This document shows, piece after piece, positions 1 through 6,449 of a stretch of DNA of 41,774 nucleotides. Every line of letters begins with the position of its first letter. Position 1 is the stretch's first letter. Location: the NCBI GenBank assembly GCA_937896505.1, contig CALBNP010000097.1, positions 1 to 41,774 of the forward strand. The letters are read 5' to 3'. The notes under the pieces were generated by a model. It ran no database searches. It saw only the letters and a program-made list of their open reading frames with translations, and was not told the DNA's origin. This stretch comes from an uncultured Bacteroidales bacterium. Lineage in GTDB: Bacteria; Bacteroidota; Bacteroidia; Bacteroidales; F082. Both the position numbers and the translations under genes were made by a program.

Positions 1-238
1 TCCGCTGAAGCACGAGTATCTTGAACATCAGCACATAGTCGTAGGGCTTTGCACCGGCTTTCGTCAGACGCTCCCTATACAAACCCGCCTCCAATGTCCC
101 ACGAAACATCTCGAAATCAATCGTTTCTGAAAGTCTTTCCAGCGGATTCCCCAATGCGTTCAACATTGAAGTTCTTTCTTCCGAATCAAATAAACCTTGG
201 TTGCCAAGCTTTCTGTATGCCCTTTTGTACGTGTCCAT
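1..238 (-). CDS. IS5-family transposase, N-terminal part (cut by window edge)
   Basis: The reverse strand reads from an ATG at 238 to the window edge without a stop (about 79 residues: MDTYKRAYRKLGNQGLFDSE..., ending ...YDYVLMFKILVLQR). A transposase N-terminus with a 'Y(D/V)xxLMFKxLxLQ' block is typical of the IS5-type (DUF772) transposase leader domain, which precedes the DDE catalytic part. The DDE residues lie outside the window, so intactness cannot be judged. A textbook Bacteroidota promoter sits directly upstream (258-287), so the copy may be expressed. Family assignment is from recognition of the N-terminal block only. Confidence 0.75.
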   Translation of the reverse strand, partial: MDTYKRAYRKLGNQGLFDSEERTSMLNALGNPLERLSETIDFEMFRGTLEAGLYRERLTKAGAKPYDYVLMFKILVLQR

Positions 239-257
239 TTTCTCTTTAAATTTGCGG

Positions 258-287
258 CAAATATACAAATATTTATCTGATTATCAA
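258..287 (-). promoter_or_regulatory. Bacteroidota promoter for the transposase
   Basis: Read on the minus strand there is a -33 TTG (287-285), exactly 19 bases, then TATATTTG (265-258), matching the TTG-N19-TAnnTTTG pattern. The ATG of the transposase lies 20 bases further downstream. Confidence 0.7.
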
Positions 288-373
288 AGAGTTTTATTTA
301 GAATTGCCCTTAAGAATTATGAATGGGGTGGTGGCTAACGGCCAAAAGCTAATGGCCAAAAGCCAACAGCAAA

Positions 374-943
374 TTAACGGTACATTTCGTCGAGGTTGAA
401 TTTTTCGGGGAATTTGGCTTTCACGTCTTTGTAATAGTCATAGATGACAGCCATGTCGGCATCGAAGTCGCCGGTGGGGTAGAAGACGGTGTCGAATCCG
501 CAGGTCCGCTTCTTGAAGTCTTCGAAACCGAGTACGACAGGGACATTGGCGCCTTGGGCGATGACATAGAAACCTTTCTTCCACTTGTTGACTTTCTTGC
601 GTGTGGCTTCGGGGCAGATGACAAGAAACACTTCGTCATTTTTGCTGAACATGTCAATCATTTGTTCGACGAGGTGGTTCTGCTTGCCGCGGTCAACGGG
701 AATGCCTCCGATTTTGCATAGTGCCCAACGAAGTATGGAAGTATTGAAGAACTCCTGCTTCATCATGATTTTAAAATGAAGCCCTTGCGACCAGAAGAAG
801 GCCCACCCGACGAAAAAGTCTTCGATGGAAGTGTGCGGAGCCACGATGCAGACGCATTTTTTGATGTCGGACGGAATCTTGTTCACAACAGTCCATCTGT
901 TGATTTTCAGGTAAAAATTACCGATAGCTTTCCGAAGGTCCAT
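374..943 (-). CDS. PlsC-like lysophospholipid/glycerol acyltransferase
   Basis: 189-residue protein of the 1-acyl-sn-glycerol-3-phosphate acyltransferase (PlsC, LPLAT) superfamily. The acyltransferase H-x4-D motif is seen as HTSIED at about residues 37-42, and the substrate-binding block normally written EGTR appears as PEATRKK at about 111-117. It is shorter than typical PlsC (about 240 residues) and lacks a clear N-terminal membrane anchor, resembling the compact Bacteroidota members sometimes annotated simply as acyltransferase. It likely acylates a lipid or lipid-like acceptor at the inner face of the cytoplasmic membrane; the acceptor is unknown. It starts at ATG 943. Spacers on both sides contain repetitive A+T-rich DNA rather than operon partners, so it may be monocistronic. 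Confidence 0.75.
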   Translation of the reverse strand: MDLRKAIGNFYLKINRWTVVNKIPSDIKKCVCIVAPHTSIEDFFVGWAFFWSQGLHFKIMMKQEFFNTSILRWALCKIGGIPVDRGKQNHLVEQMIDMFSKNDEVFLVICPEATRKKVNKWKKGFYVIAQGANVPVVLGFEDFKKRTCGFDTVFYPTGDFDADMAVIYDYYKDVKAKFPEKFNLDEMYR

Positions 944-952
944 GACGCTGTT

Positions 953-987
953 TTTAATTAAGAATTAAGAATGAAGAATGAAGAATA
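953..987 (+). repeat. A+T-rich repeat, left arm (TTAAGAATTAAGAATGAAGA-type)
   Basis: Reiterated 'AAGAATTAAGAATGAAGAATGA' style units of 7-8 bases fill the gap between the acyltransferase and the four-helix gene. A reverse-complement copy lies on the other side of that gene at 1371-1406, so the gene is bracketed by inverted copies. Confidence 0.6.
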
Positions 988-1017
988 GGGGCGAAGCCCG
1001 GTGAGTTTTGTGCTGAA

Positions 1018-1365
1018 TTATTGGTTCTTGACTATTGCAACGAGAATACTGATGAGTTCATCGCATTTCGTGTTCAAATTGTTGAATTTGTCATTAGGAA
1101 TATAACCTGTAGCATGCATTATATCAAGCCAATAACTTGTTTCGTTGGCTTCTTTTAGTGAGATGTGCATCTTGGAATAAAAATCGGGTCTTGACTGTCC
1201 TTTTACTCCTTCTGCGACATTGGCACCAATGCTTGTGCCCGAACGAAGGATTTGCTTGGATAAAATATACTCGTGTTGAACATCAACCAGCCATTTGTAA
1301 AGGTTGATGATGTCAATTGCGAAATCCCTGCTTTTTTTCTTAATAGGATTATCTTTCTCGTTCAT
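1018..1365 (-). CDS. Four-helix bundle protein (23S rRNA intervening-sequence / S23 family)
   Basis: 115-residue protein from ATG 1365 (a GTG two codons upstream, at 1371, is possible). It matches the four-helix-bundle S23 family, named after proteins encoded in intervening sequences of 23S rRNA. Recognisable blocks are 'SRDFAIDIINLYKWL' (helix 1), 'ILRSGTSIGANVAEG' (residues about 40-54, the most conserved family motif) and 'KMHISLKEANETSYWL'. Family members form homopentamers with a basic surface; their biochemical role is not established, and nucleic-acid binding has been suggested. No 23S rRNA is present here, so this is a free-standing copy. The inverted repeats on both sides suggest it travels as a small cassette. 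Confidence 0.85.
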   Translation of the reverse strand: MNEKDNPIKKKSRDFAIDIINLYKWLVDVQHEYILSKQILRSGTSIGANVAEGVKGQSRPDFYSKMHISLKEANETSYWLDIMHATGYIPNDKFNNLNTKCDELISILVAIVKNQ

Positions 1366-1370
1366 ACCCA

Positions 1371-1406
1371 CTTATTCTTAATTCTGCATTCTTAATTCTT
1401 AATTCT
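1371..1406 (-). repeat. A+T-rich repeat, right arm (inverted relative to 953-987)
   Basis: CTTATTCTTAATTCTGCATT and following bases are the reverse complement of the 'AAGAATTAAGAATGAAGAAT' pattern at 953-987. The copy ends a few bases upstream of the M13 peptidase stop. Confidence 0.6.
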
Positions 1407-1417
1407 AAATATTCATT

Positions 1418-3466
1418 TTACCAAATCTTTGCACGGTTTTCAGGAGCAATATACATCTTGTCGCCTTCAACGCATTCGAATGCTTCGTAGAAGTGAGGCA
1501 TGCTGCCGAGAGCACGGTTGACGCGGGCTTCCGCCGGTGAGTGCACGTCTTCCTTGATGCGGCGTTCGAGAGCCTTGTCGCGGATGTTGTTGCGCCAGAC
1601 GGTGCCGTAGCTGATGAAGAAGCGTTGGGCAGGAGTGAAGCCGTCGATGCTATCGTTGCGCTGTGCTTCTTCGGTCATCTGATAAGCGTCCCAAGCGATG
1701 TTGAGGCCACCGAGGTCGGCGATGTTTTCGCCAAGGGTAAGCTCGCCATTGATGTGGTTGCCACGCAGTTCGAATTCGTTGAACAGCTTGACCAACTGTT
1801 GGGTGCGTTCGTTGAAACGGACAGCGTCTTCTTCGGTCCACCAGTCGTTGAGGTTGCCTTTTTCGTCGTATTTGCGGCCTTGGTCGTCGAAGCCGTGAGT
1901 CATTTCGTGGCCGATGACCACACCGATGCCACCATAGTTGACAGCATCGTCAGCGTTTTGGTTGAAGAATGGAGGTTGGAGAATGCCGGCAGGGAACACA
2001 ATTTCGTTCATGTCGGGGCTGTAGTAGGCGTTGACGGTCTGTGGAGTCATGAACCACTCTTCCTTATCGACAGGCTTGCCTAACTTGGCCATCTCTTCGT
2101 CGTTTTCGAAGCGGACGGCATTGCGGATGTTCTGGAAGTAGGAATCGGCAGTGACTTCATATTTGCTGTAGTCTTTCCACTTGTTAGGATAGCCGACTTT
2201 CACGTTGATGCAAGCGAGTTTGTGGAGTGCCTTTTCTTTGGTGGCGTCATCCATCCAGTCGAGCACCTTGATACGTTCGCCGAGAGAGGTCTTCAGGTTG
2301 GCGACGAGGTTTTCCATGCGAGCCTTGGCTTCGGCAGGGAAATGCTTCTCGACATAGATTTGTCCGATGGCTTCGCCCAAGCAGCCGTCGGTGGCATTCA
2401 GGATGCGGCGCCAACGGGGTTGCTGTACTTCTTGTCCGTAGAGGTAGTTGCTGTAGAAAGCGAAATTTTCGGCCACGAAGTCGTCGCTGAGTTGTGATGC
2501 GCTGCCAGTGATGATTTTCCACTTCATGTAGTCCTTGATGACTTCAATATCGGTGCTGCTGATGACTTCGTCCATGTTGCCGAGGAAGTCGGGCATGCCC
2601 ACGTTGAGGCTGTCGAAGGCAGGAGCACCGACGGCGTTGAAGTAGTTGTCCCAGCAGAAGTTAGGTGTCTTTTCGCTGAGTTGTACGCGCGTAAATTTAT
2701 TATAGGTGCGGTCGGGGTCGCGGCGTTCAACGCGAGTCAGTGACTTTTCGGCCAGACGGGTCTCGAAAGCGAGGATGCCGTTGGCTTTAGCCGTGGCAGT
2801 CTCGGCATCGATGCCGACGAGTTGGAACATGTTGGAGATGTGTTCGACATACTTTTCGCGCATCTCTTGCGAGCCTTCGTCGAAGTAGTCGTCACGGTCG
2901 GGGAGGCTGAGGCCGCCTTGCATGACGTGCATGATGTTCATGTCGGCTTGTTTTGGGTCGCTGCCCACGCCTGCGCCGAAGAAACCGCCAAAGCCAGTGG
3001 CGTGCATCTTGCCTACCAATTCGCCCAGTTGGGCCTTGTCGGTGAGCGCATCGACTTGTTCGAAATAAGGAAGCAATTCGCTGTAGCCACGTTCGTTGAT
3101 GGCCACGGTATCCATGCCAGCGTTGTAGAAGTCGCGGATTTTCTGTGCCACGCTGCCTTGTTCGGCGTTGGCATCAGCCGACACCTCATTAATAATGTCC
3201 TGAATCAGCAGTTCGTTCTGCTGGTCGATTTCGGTGAAGGCACCAAAGGTGGTGTACTCTTCAGGAATCGGGTGCGTGTCGAGCCAACCTTTGTTGGCGT
3301 AACGGAAGAAATCGTCACCAGGCTTGATGCTCTGGTCCATGTAGGCCAAATTGATGGCGGGTACGACTTCTTTTTCGGTTGTTTCATCAGGTTCGCCTTG
3401 CTTTTCGGCGCAGCCTGTTGCCATTGTACATAAAATCATCATGGCGATTGCGTTTTTCTTTTTCAT
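1418..3466 (-). CDS. pepO: M13 family zinc metallopeptidase (neprilysin/PepO-like lipoprotein)
   Basis: 682-residue secreted endopeptidase of family M13. The N-terminus MKKKNAIAMMILCTMATGC ends in a lipobox-type cysteine (C19), so it is predicted to be lipidated and periplasm- or surface-attached. The zinc-binding HExxH motif is H520-E-M-T-H524 (context VIGHEMTHGFDD), the third ligand is E580 in ENIADLGG, and 'NAYYSPDMNEIVFPAGILQPPFF' upstream is the M13 substrate-binding region; all are intact and length is typical. M13 enzymes cut short peptides on the amino side of hydrophobic residues, so a role in peptide nutrition fits the C10 peptidases elsewhere in the window. No TAnnTTTG box was found just upstream; the upstream spacer is repeat-filled. 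Confidence 0.93.
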   Translation of the reverse strand: MKKKNAIAMMILCTMATGCAEKQGEPDETTEKEVVPAINLAYMDQSIKPGDDFFRYANKGWLDTHPIPEEYTTFGAFTEIDQQNELLIQDIINEVSADANAEQGSVAQKIRDFYNAGMDTVAINERGYSELLPYFEQVDALTDKAQLGELVGKMHATGFGGFFGAGVGSDPKQADMNIMHVMQGGLSLPDRDDYFDEGSQEMREKYVEHISNMFQLVGIDAETATAKANGILAFETRLAEKSLTRVERRDPDRTYNKFTRVQLSEKTPNFCWDNYFNAVGAPAFDSLNVGMPDFLGNMDEVISSTDIEVIKDYMKWKIITGSASQLSDDFVAENFAFYSNYLYGQEVQQPRWRRILNATDGCLGEAIGQIYVEKHFPAEAKARMENLVANLKTSLGERIKVLDWMDDATKEKALHKLACINVKVGYPNKWKDYSKYEVTADSYFQNIRNAVRFENDEEMAKLGKPVDKEEWFMTPQTVNAYYSPDMNEIVFPAGILQPPFFNQNADDAVNYGGIGVVIGHEMTHGFDDQGRKYDEKGNLNDWWTEEDAVRFNERTQQLVKLFNEFELRGNHINGELTLGENIADLGGLNIAWDAYQMTEEAQRNDSIDGFTPAQRFFISYGTVWRNNIRDKALERRIKEDVHSPAEARVNRALGSMPHFYEAFECVEGDKMYIAPENRAKIW

Positions 3467-3500
3467 TATTGATATTTTGTTGTTGAATTGTTTGATTGAC

Positions 3501-3580
3501 TTTGGGACTTAGGGACTTGGGGACTTAGGGACATGTGGACTTAGGGACTTGGGGACATGTGGACATTTAGACTTAGGGAC
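3501..3580 (+). repeat. Short tandem repeat built from GGGACTTAG/GGGACATGT units
   Basis: The spacer between the M13 peptidase and dnaX contains about nine degenerate copies of a 9-base unit (GGGACTTAG, GGGACTTGG, GGACATGTG). It has no coding potential that I would support. Confidence 0.7.
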
Positions 3581-3600
3581 GCTGAGCGGAGTCGAAGCGT
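3579..3600. repeat. Imperfect palindrome ACGCT...AGCGT (dispersed-type element)
   Basis: The segment has ACGCT and AGCGT ends around a GAGCGGAGTCGA core. The 'CTGAGCGGAGTCGAAG' core is a motif I recognise as recurring in intergenic DNA of this phylum; copy number in this genome cannot be seen here. Confidence 0.5.
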
Positions 3601-3634
3601 ATCTTGTTGTATGTTTGACTGTGTGGCTGGTTGT

Positions 3635-3713
3635 TGAGATGCGATGAATCGACTGATTGCAGAGATGCGATGAATCGACTGATTGCAGAGATGCGATGAA
3701 TCGGCGTCTCTAC
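3635..3713. repeat. 26-bp direct repeats plus terminal palindrome half
   Basis: Units of 26 bases (AGAGATGCGATGAATCGACT GATTGC) occur at 3635-3660 and 3661-3686, and a third partial copy begins at 3687. The last copy runs into GGCGTCTCTAC, making an imperfect inverted repeat with GAGATGCGATGAATCG. The arms resemble the GTAGAGACG...CGTCTCTAC palindromes at 23438-23510, suggesting a shared dispersed family. It lies directly downstream of the dnaX stop. Confidence 0.6.
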
Positions 3714-3730
3714 AAAGTTTCATTTAGAAA

Positions 3731-5593
3731 TTACAGGTCGCCTTCCAATTGCAATTCGGTTTGTAACGTCCTCAACATTGGGTTTTCATTAGCCATGCGT
3801 TCGAATTTGTCCTTGTCGGTGTAGATATCTACTTCGACAGGTTTTTCCATCACTTCGGGAACCAGCTGGAATTGGTTGTTGTGTAAGGTGTTCTTGAGGT
3901 GGTTTCTCAAGGCACTCATGCCTTCCGTGTCGGTCTCGAATAACTTGTTATCGACGTTGAAATGGATTTCGGAATTGGGACCGGCCTTCGGGATGTACTT
4001 GCTGAGAGCGGCAGCGAAATTAGGGGATATGAGCCTGTATTTCTGAGTGAATTCATTCCATGAAGCCACTAATTGTTCTTGTGTGAAAGGCGTGTTCAAT
4101 GATTCTTCAATCACTTCTGTTTTTTTCTCGGCTTCTTTCAAAGCATCGTTGATGGAGATGCCGCTGCTGGCTACGCCTCTTTGACGCATGGTTGGAGCGG
4201 GAGTGTCAGGTGCTGGGTTGTTGGTGATGGGTGATGGGTTATTGATGCTGGGTGCTGGGTTGTTGGTGCTGGGTTGTTGGTGCTGGGTTGTTGGTGCTGG
4301 GTTGTTGGTGCTGGTCGATGGGGTGGGTTGTTGACTCTGCGGTTGAGTGACGGTAGAGGTAGGTGATGCGGTGCTTCGGCTCGTTTCGGCTCCGCTCAAC
4401 GGCCGCTGCCCAGCAGCTGCGGGTGTGGGCTGGTTGGTGAGTGGTCTGTTTTGCGGCAGTTGCGTTGGTTGTGTTTGGGCTTGCGGCATGTTCAGGGCAG
4501 GACTGCAAAGCGCGCACATTTTTAATAAGGCGATTTCAAGATGCAGACGCTTGTTGTTGGCCGAACGATAGTTGATGTCGCATTGGTCGTTGATTTCCAA
4601 GGCCTTGATGAGGAACGACATCTGGCATGCTTGCGATTGCGTGATGTAGCGTTGGCGCAACTGGTCGCTTACTTCAAGAAGTTGTGTCGTGGCGGGGTCT
4701 TTGCTGACGAGCAGGCTTCGCATGTGCGTGCCCATTCCAGTTACGAAATGGTGAGGCTCGAAGCCTTTGCTGATGATGTCGTTGAGCATGAGCAATATGT
4801 CGCTGGTGTTGCCTTGGAGGATGTCGTCAACGGCACGGAAATAATAGTCGTAGTCGAGCACGTTGAGGTTGTCGATGACATCTTTATAGGTGATGGTCTT
4901 GCCGGAGAAGCTGACCATCTGGTCGAAGATGGAAAGGGCGTCGCGCAAGGCTCCGTCAGCTTTCTGGGCGATGATGTTCAGGGCCTCCGCTTCTGCATTG
5001 ATGCCTTCGCTCGAAGCTACGAAAGCAAGGTGCTTGGCAATGTCATCGACGGTGATGCGCTTGAAGTCGTAGATTTGGCATCGCGAAAGGATGGTCGGGA
5101 TGATCTTGTGCTTCTCGGTGGTGGCGAGGATGAATTTGGCGTACGCTGGAGGCTCTTCGAGGGTCTTGAGGAAGGCGTTGAAAGCGTCTTTGCTCAGCAT
5201 GTGAACCTCGTCGATGATATACACCTTGTAGTCGCCGATTTGCGGAGGGATGCGCACTTGGTCAACAAGGCTGCGGATGTCGTCAACCGAGTTGTTGGAA
5301 GCGGCATCGAGTTCGTAGATGTTGAACGAGGCGTTGTTGTTGAAGGCGCGGCACGATTCGCATTCGTTGCAGGCTTCAAGGTTTTCGGTTGGATGCAGGC
5401 AGTTGATGGTCTTGGCCATGATGCGGGCGCAAGTGGTCTTGCCCACGCCTCGCGGACCGCAAAACAGGAAGGCCTGGGCCAAAGTGTTGTTGCGGATGGC
5501 GTTTTTCAGGGTCGATGTGATGGACTGTTGACCCACCACGGTGTCAAAAGTCGCTGGTCTATACTTTCTTGCAGATACGACGAAGTTTTCCAT
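3731..5593 (-). CDS. dnaX: DNA polymerase III subunit gamma/tau
   Basis: 620-residue clamp-loader ATPase from ATG 5593 (a TTG eight codons earlier lies inside the -7 box and is rejected as start). The N-terminal AAA+ module is complete: FVVSARKYRPATFDTVVGQ, Walker A GPRGVGKTT (46-54), a four-cysteine zinc module (C-x8-C-x2-C-x2-C, 'ACNECESC'), Walker B/DExx 'YIIDEVHML', and sensor motif 'ILATTEKHKI'. A Pro/Asn/Gln/Thr-rich linker (roughly residues 385-475) separates it from the C-terminal tau-type domain, which would contact the polymerase. The linker is encoded partly by a 14-bp tandem repeat (4257-4312) whose period is not a multiple of three (see findings). Flanked by repeat-filled spacer downstream and divergent from the AlbA-like gene upstream. 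Confidence 0.97.
   Translation of the reverse strand: MENFVVSARKYRPATFDTVVGQQSITSTLKNAIRNNTLAQAFLFCGPRGVGKTTCARIMAKTINCLHPTENLEACNECESCRAFNNNASFNIYELDAASNNSVDDIRSLVDQVRIPPQIGDYKVYIIDEVHMLSKDAFNAFLKTLEEPPAYAKFILATTEKHKIIPTILSRCQIYDFKRITVDDIAKHLAFVASSEGINAEAEALNIIAQKADGALRDALSIFDQMVSFSGKTITYKDVIDNLNVLDYDYYFRAVDDILQGNTSDILLMLNDIISKGFEPHHFVTGMGTHMRSLLVSKDPATTQLLEVSDQLRQRYITQSQACQMSFLIKALEINDQCDINYRSANNKRLHLEIALLKMCALCSPALNMPQAQTQPTQLPQNRPLTNQPTPAAAGQRPLSGAETSRSTASPTSTVTQPQSQQPTPSTSTNNPAPTTQHQQPSTNNPAPSINNPSPITNNPAPDTPAPTMRQRGVASSGISINDALKEAEKKTEVIEESLNTPFTQEQLVASWNEFTQKYRLISPNFAAALSKYIPKAGPNSEIHFNVDNKLFETDTEGMSALRNHLKNTLHNNQFQLVPEVMEKPVEVDIYTDKDKFERMANENPMLRTLQTELQLEGDL
4257..4312 (-). repeat. 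14-bp minisatellite inside dnaX (four exact copies)
   Basis: GGGTTGTTGGTGCT (plus-strand orientation) is repeated exactly four times: 4257-4270, 4271-4284, 4285-4298, 4299-4312, with diverged partial copies just below (about 4205-4256). Because 14 is not divisible by three, successive copies are read in all three frames, giving STNNPAP-TTQHQQP-STNNPAP in the protein. Confidence 0.95.
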
Positions 5594-5614
5594 TTCAGTC
5601 TTTTTAAAAAAAGA

Positions 5615-5622
5615 CAAAAATA
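5615..5622 (-). promoter_or_regulatory. Candidate -7 element for dnaX (TATTTTTG)
   Basis: On the minus strand TATTTTTG lies 22 bases before the chosen ATG (5593). No clear -33 TTG at the ideal distance. Its position argues against the upstream in-frame TTG (5617) as start. Confidence 0.5.
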
Positions 5623-5694
5623 CGTTTTTTTGGGATAAAACCGTAAATTTTGTAGAAAAACACCTCTAATTACTGATTGTTTAGATTTTAACAG

Positions 5695-5702
5695 TATTTT
5701 TG
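5695..5702 (+). promoter_or_regulatory. Candidate -7 element for the AlbA/HATPase gene (TATTTTTG)
   Basis: TATTTTTG fits TAnnTTTG and lies 24 bases before ATG 5726. The 130-base gap to dnaX thus seems to hold two divergent promoters. The -33 region is not convincing. Confidence 0.45.
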
Positions 5703-5725
5703 CCTGCATAAAATGATTCAGAAAG

Positions 5726-6442
5726 ATGTTGAGTAGCGAGCAATTTTTGCAATTGGTTAAAAATGGTGAAGGTTTACAGGTGGAATTCAAGGTCAGTTTA
5801 CCGTTGTCAGAGGTCGCTGATGATTTTGGCCATCGCAGTTTGTCACGCAACCCGTTTATTTTTGATATGTTTACGCGTATGCATTTGGTTGAACAGGTGG
5901 GGTCGGGCATTCCGCGTATGTGCCGTTTGATGAATGATATGGGGCTTCCTAATCCTATATTTAATACAAAGGGTATGTTTTCCATTACTTTTTCTAGGAT
6001 GGAATCGGAGAATGACGGTGTAGAATCGAAAAATGTCGGAGTAGAGGTTAAAAATGATGGTGTAGAATCGAAAAATGTCGGTGTAGAGGTTAAAAATGAC
6101 GGTGTAGAGGTTAAAAATGACGGTGTAGAGGTTGAAAATGACGGTGTAGAATCGGAAAATGTCGGTGTAGAGGCTGAGAATGACGGTGTAGAATCGGGAA
6201 ATGTCGGTGTAGAGGCTGAGAATGACGGTGTAGAAATTGAAATCAAACTTAATGACACACAATCGGATTTGCTTGAAATCTTGTCTGACAATGGTATTTT
6301 TTCGGCAAAAAAGCTGTCGGAAATGATGCTTGTGACGCAGAGGACAATTGAGCGTAATTTGTCGTTTTTGCAGAAGAATGGTTTTGTTAAGCGGGAAGGT
6401 TCTGACCGTTATGGCAAGTGGATTGTCTTGAAGAAAAAATGA
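5726..6442 (+). CDS. Internally deleted AlbA_2/HATPase_c_4 regulator with 7-residue repeats and HTH
   Basis: 238 residues. Residues 1-22 (MLSSEQFLQLVKNGEGLQVEFK) look like the start of an AlbA_2 (Schlafen-like, 'putative DNA-binding') domain. Residues about 26-90 (SRNPFIFDMFTRMHLVEQVGSGIPRM...) look like the end of the HATPase_c_4 domain that follows AlbA_2 in full-length RecG-like regulators of roughly 450 residues. The intervening AlbA body and most of the ATPase fold are missing, in frame. Residues 96-172 are eleven 7-residue repeats (NDGVESK/NVGVEVK type), then a winged-helix-like C-terminus (ILSDNGIFSAKKLSEMMLVTQ..., about 182-235). It is probably a decayed or shortened relative; DNA binding through the C-terminal HTH remains possible. 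It is the first gene of the plus-strand run, 7 bases ahead of the deacetylase. Confidence 0.7.
   Translation: MLSSEQFLQLVKNGEGLQVEFKVSLPLSEVADDFGHRSLSRNPFIFDMFTRMHLVEQVGSGIPRMCRLMNDMGLPNPIFNTKGMFSITFSRMESENDGVESKNVGVEVKNDGVESKNVGVEVKNDGVEVKNDGVEVENDGVESENVGVEAENDGVESGNVGVEAENDGVEIEIKLNDTQSDLLEILSDNGIFSAKKLSEMMLVTQRTIERNLSFLQKNGFVKREGSDRYGKWIVLKKK
6011..6241 (+). repeat. 21-bp coding minisatellite, 11 copies
   Basis: Eleven uninterrupted 21-base units, AAT-GAC/GTC-GGT-GTA-GAG/GAA-x-x, encode N-(D/V)-G-V-E-x-x. Two unit types (ND and NV) partly alternate, implying growth by unit duplication. The period is divisible by three, so copy changes would keep the frame. Similar short repeats between the ATPase and HTH regions are common in this protein family. 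Confidence 0.95.
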
Positions 6443-6449
6443 ATGCTTT

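Noticed and set aside
1541..2083. 180-codon plus-strand frame opposite the M13 peptidase
   Set aside because: Antisense shadow of HExxH-containing coding DNA; no promoter or domain.
3635..3713. 26-bp repeats as a CRISPR array
   Set aside because: The repeats are directly adjacent with no unique spacers, and no cas genes are present.
4541..5638. Long plus-strand frame (365 codons) opposite dnaX
   Set aside because: Fully antisense to the well-supported dnaX; its residues follow the complement of dnaX codons and match no family.
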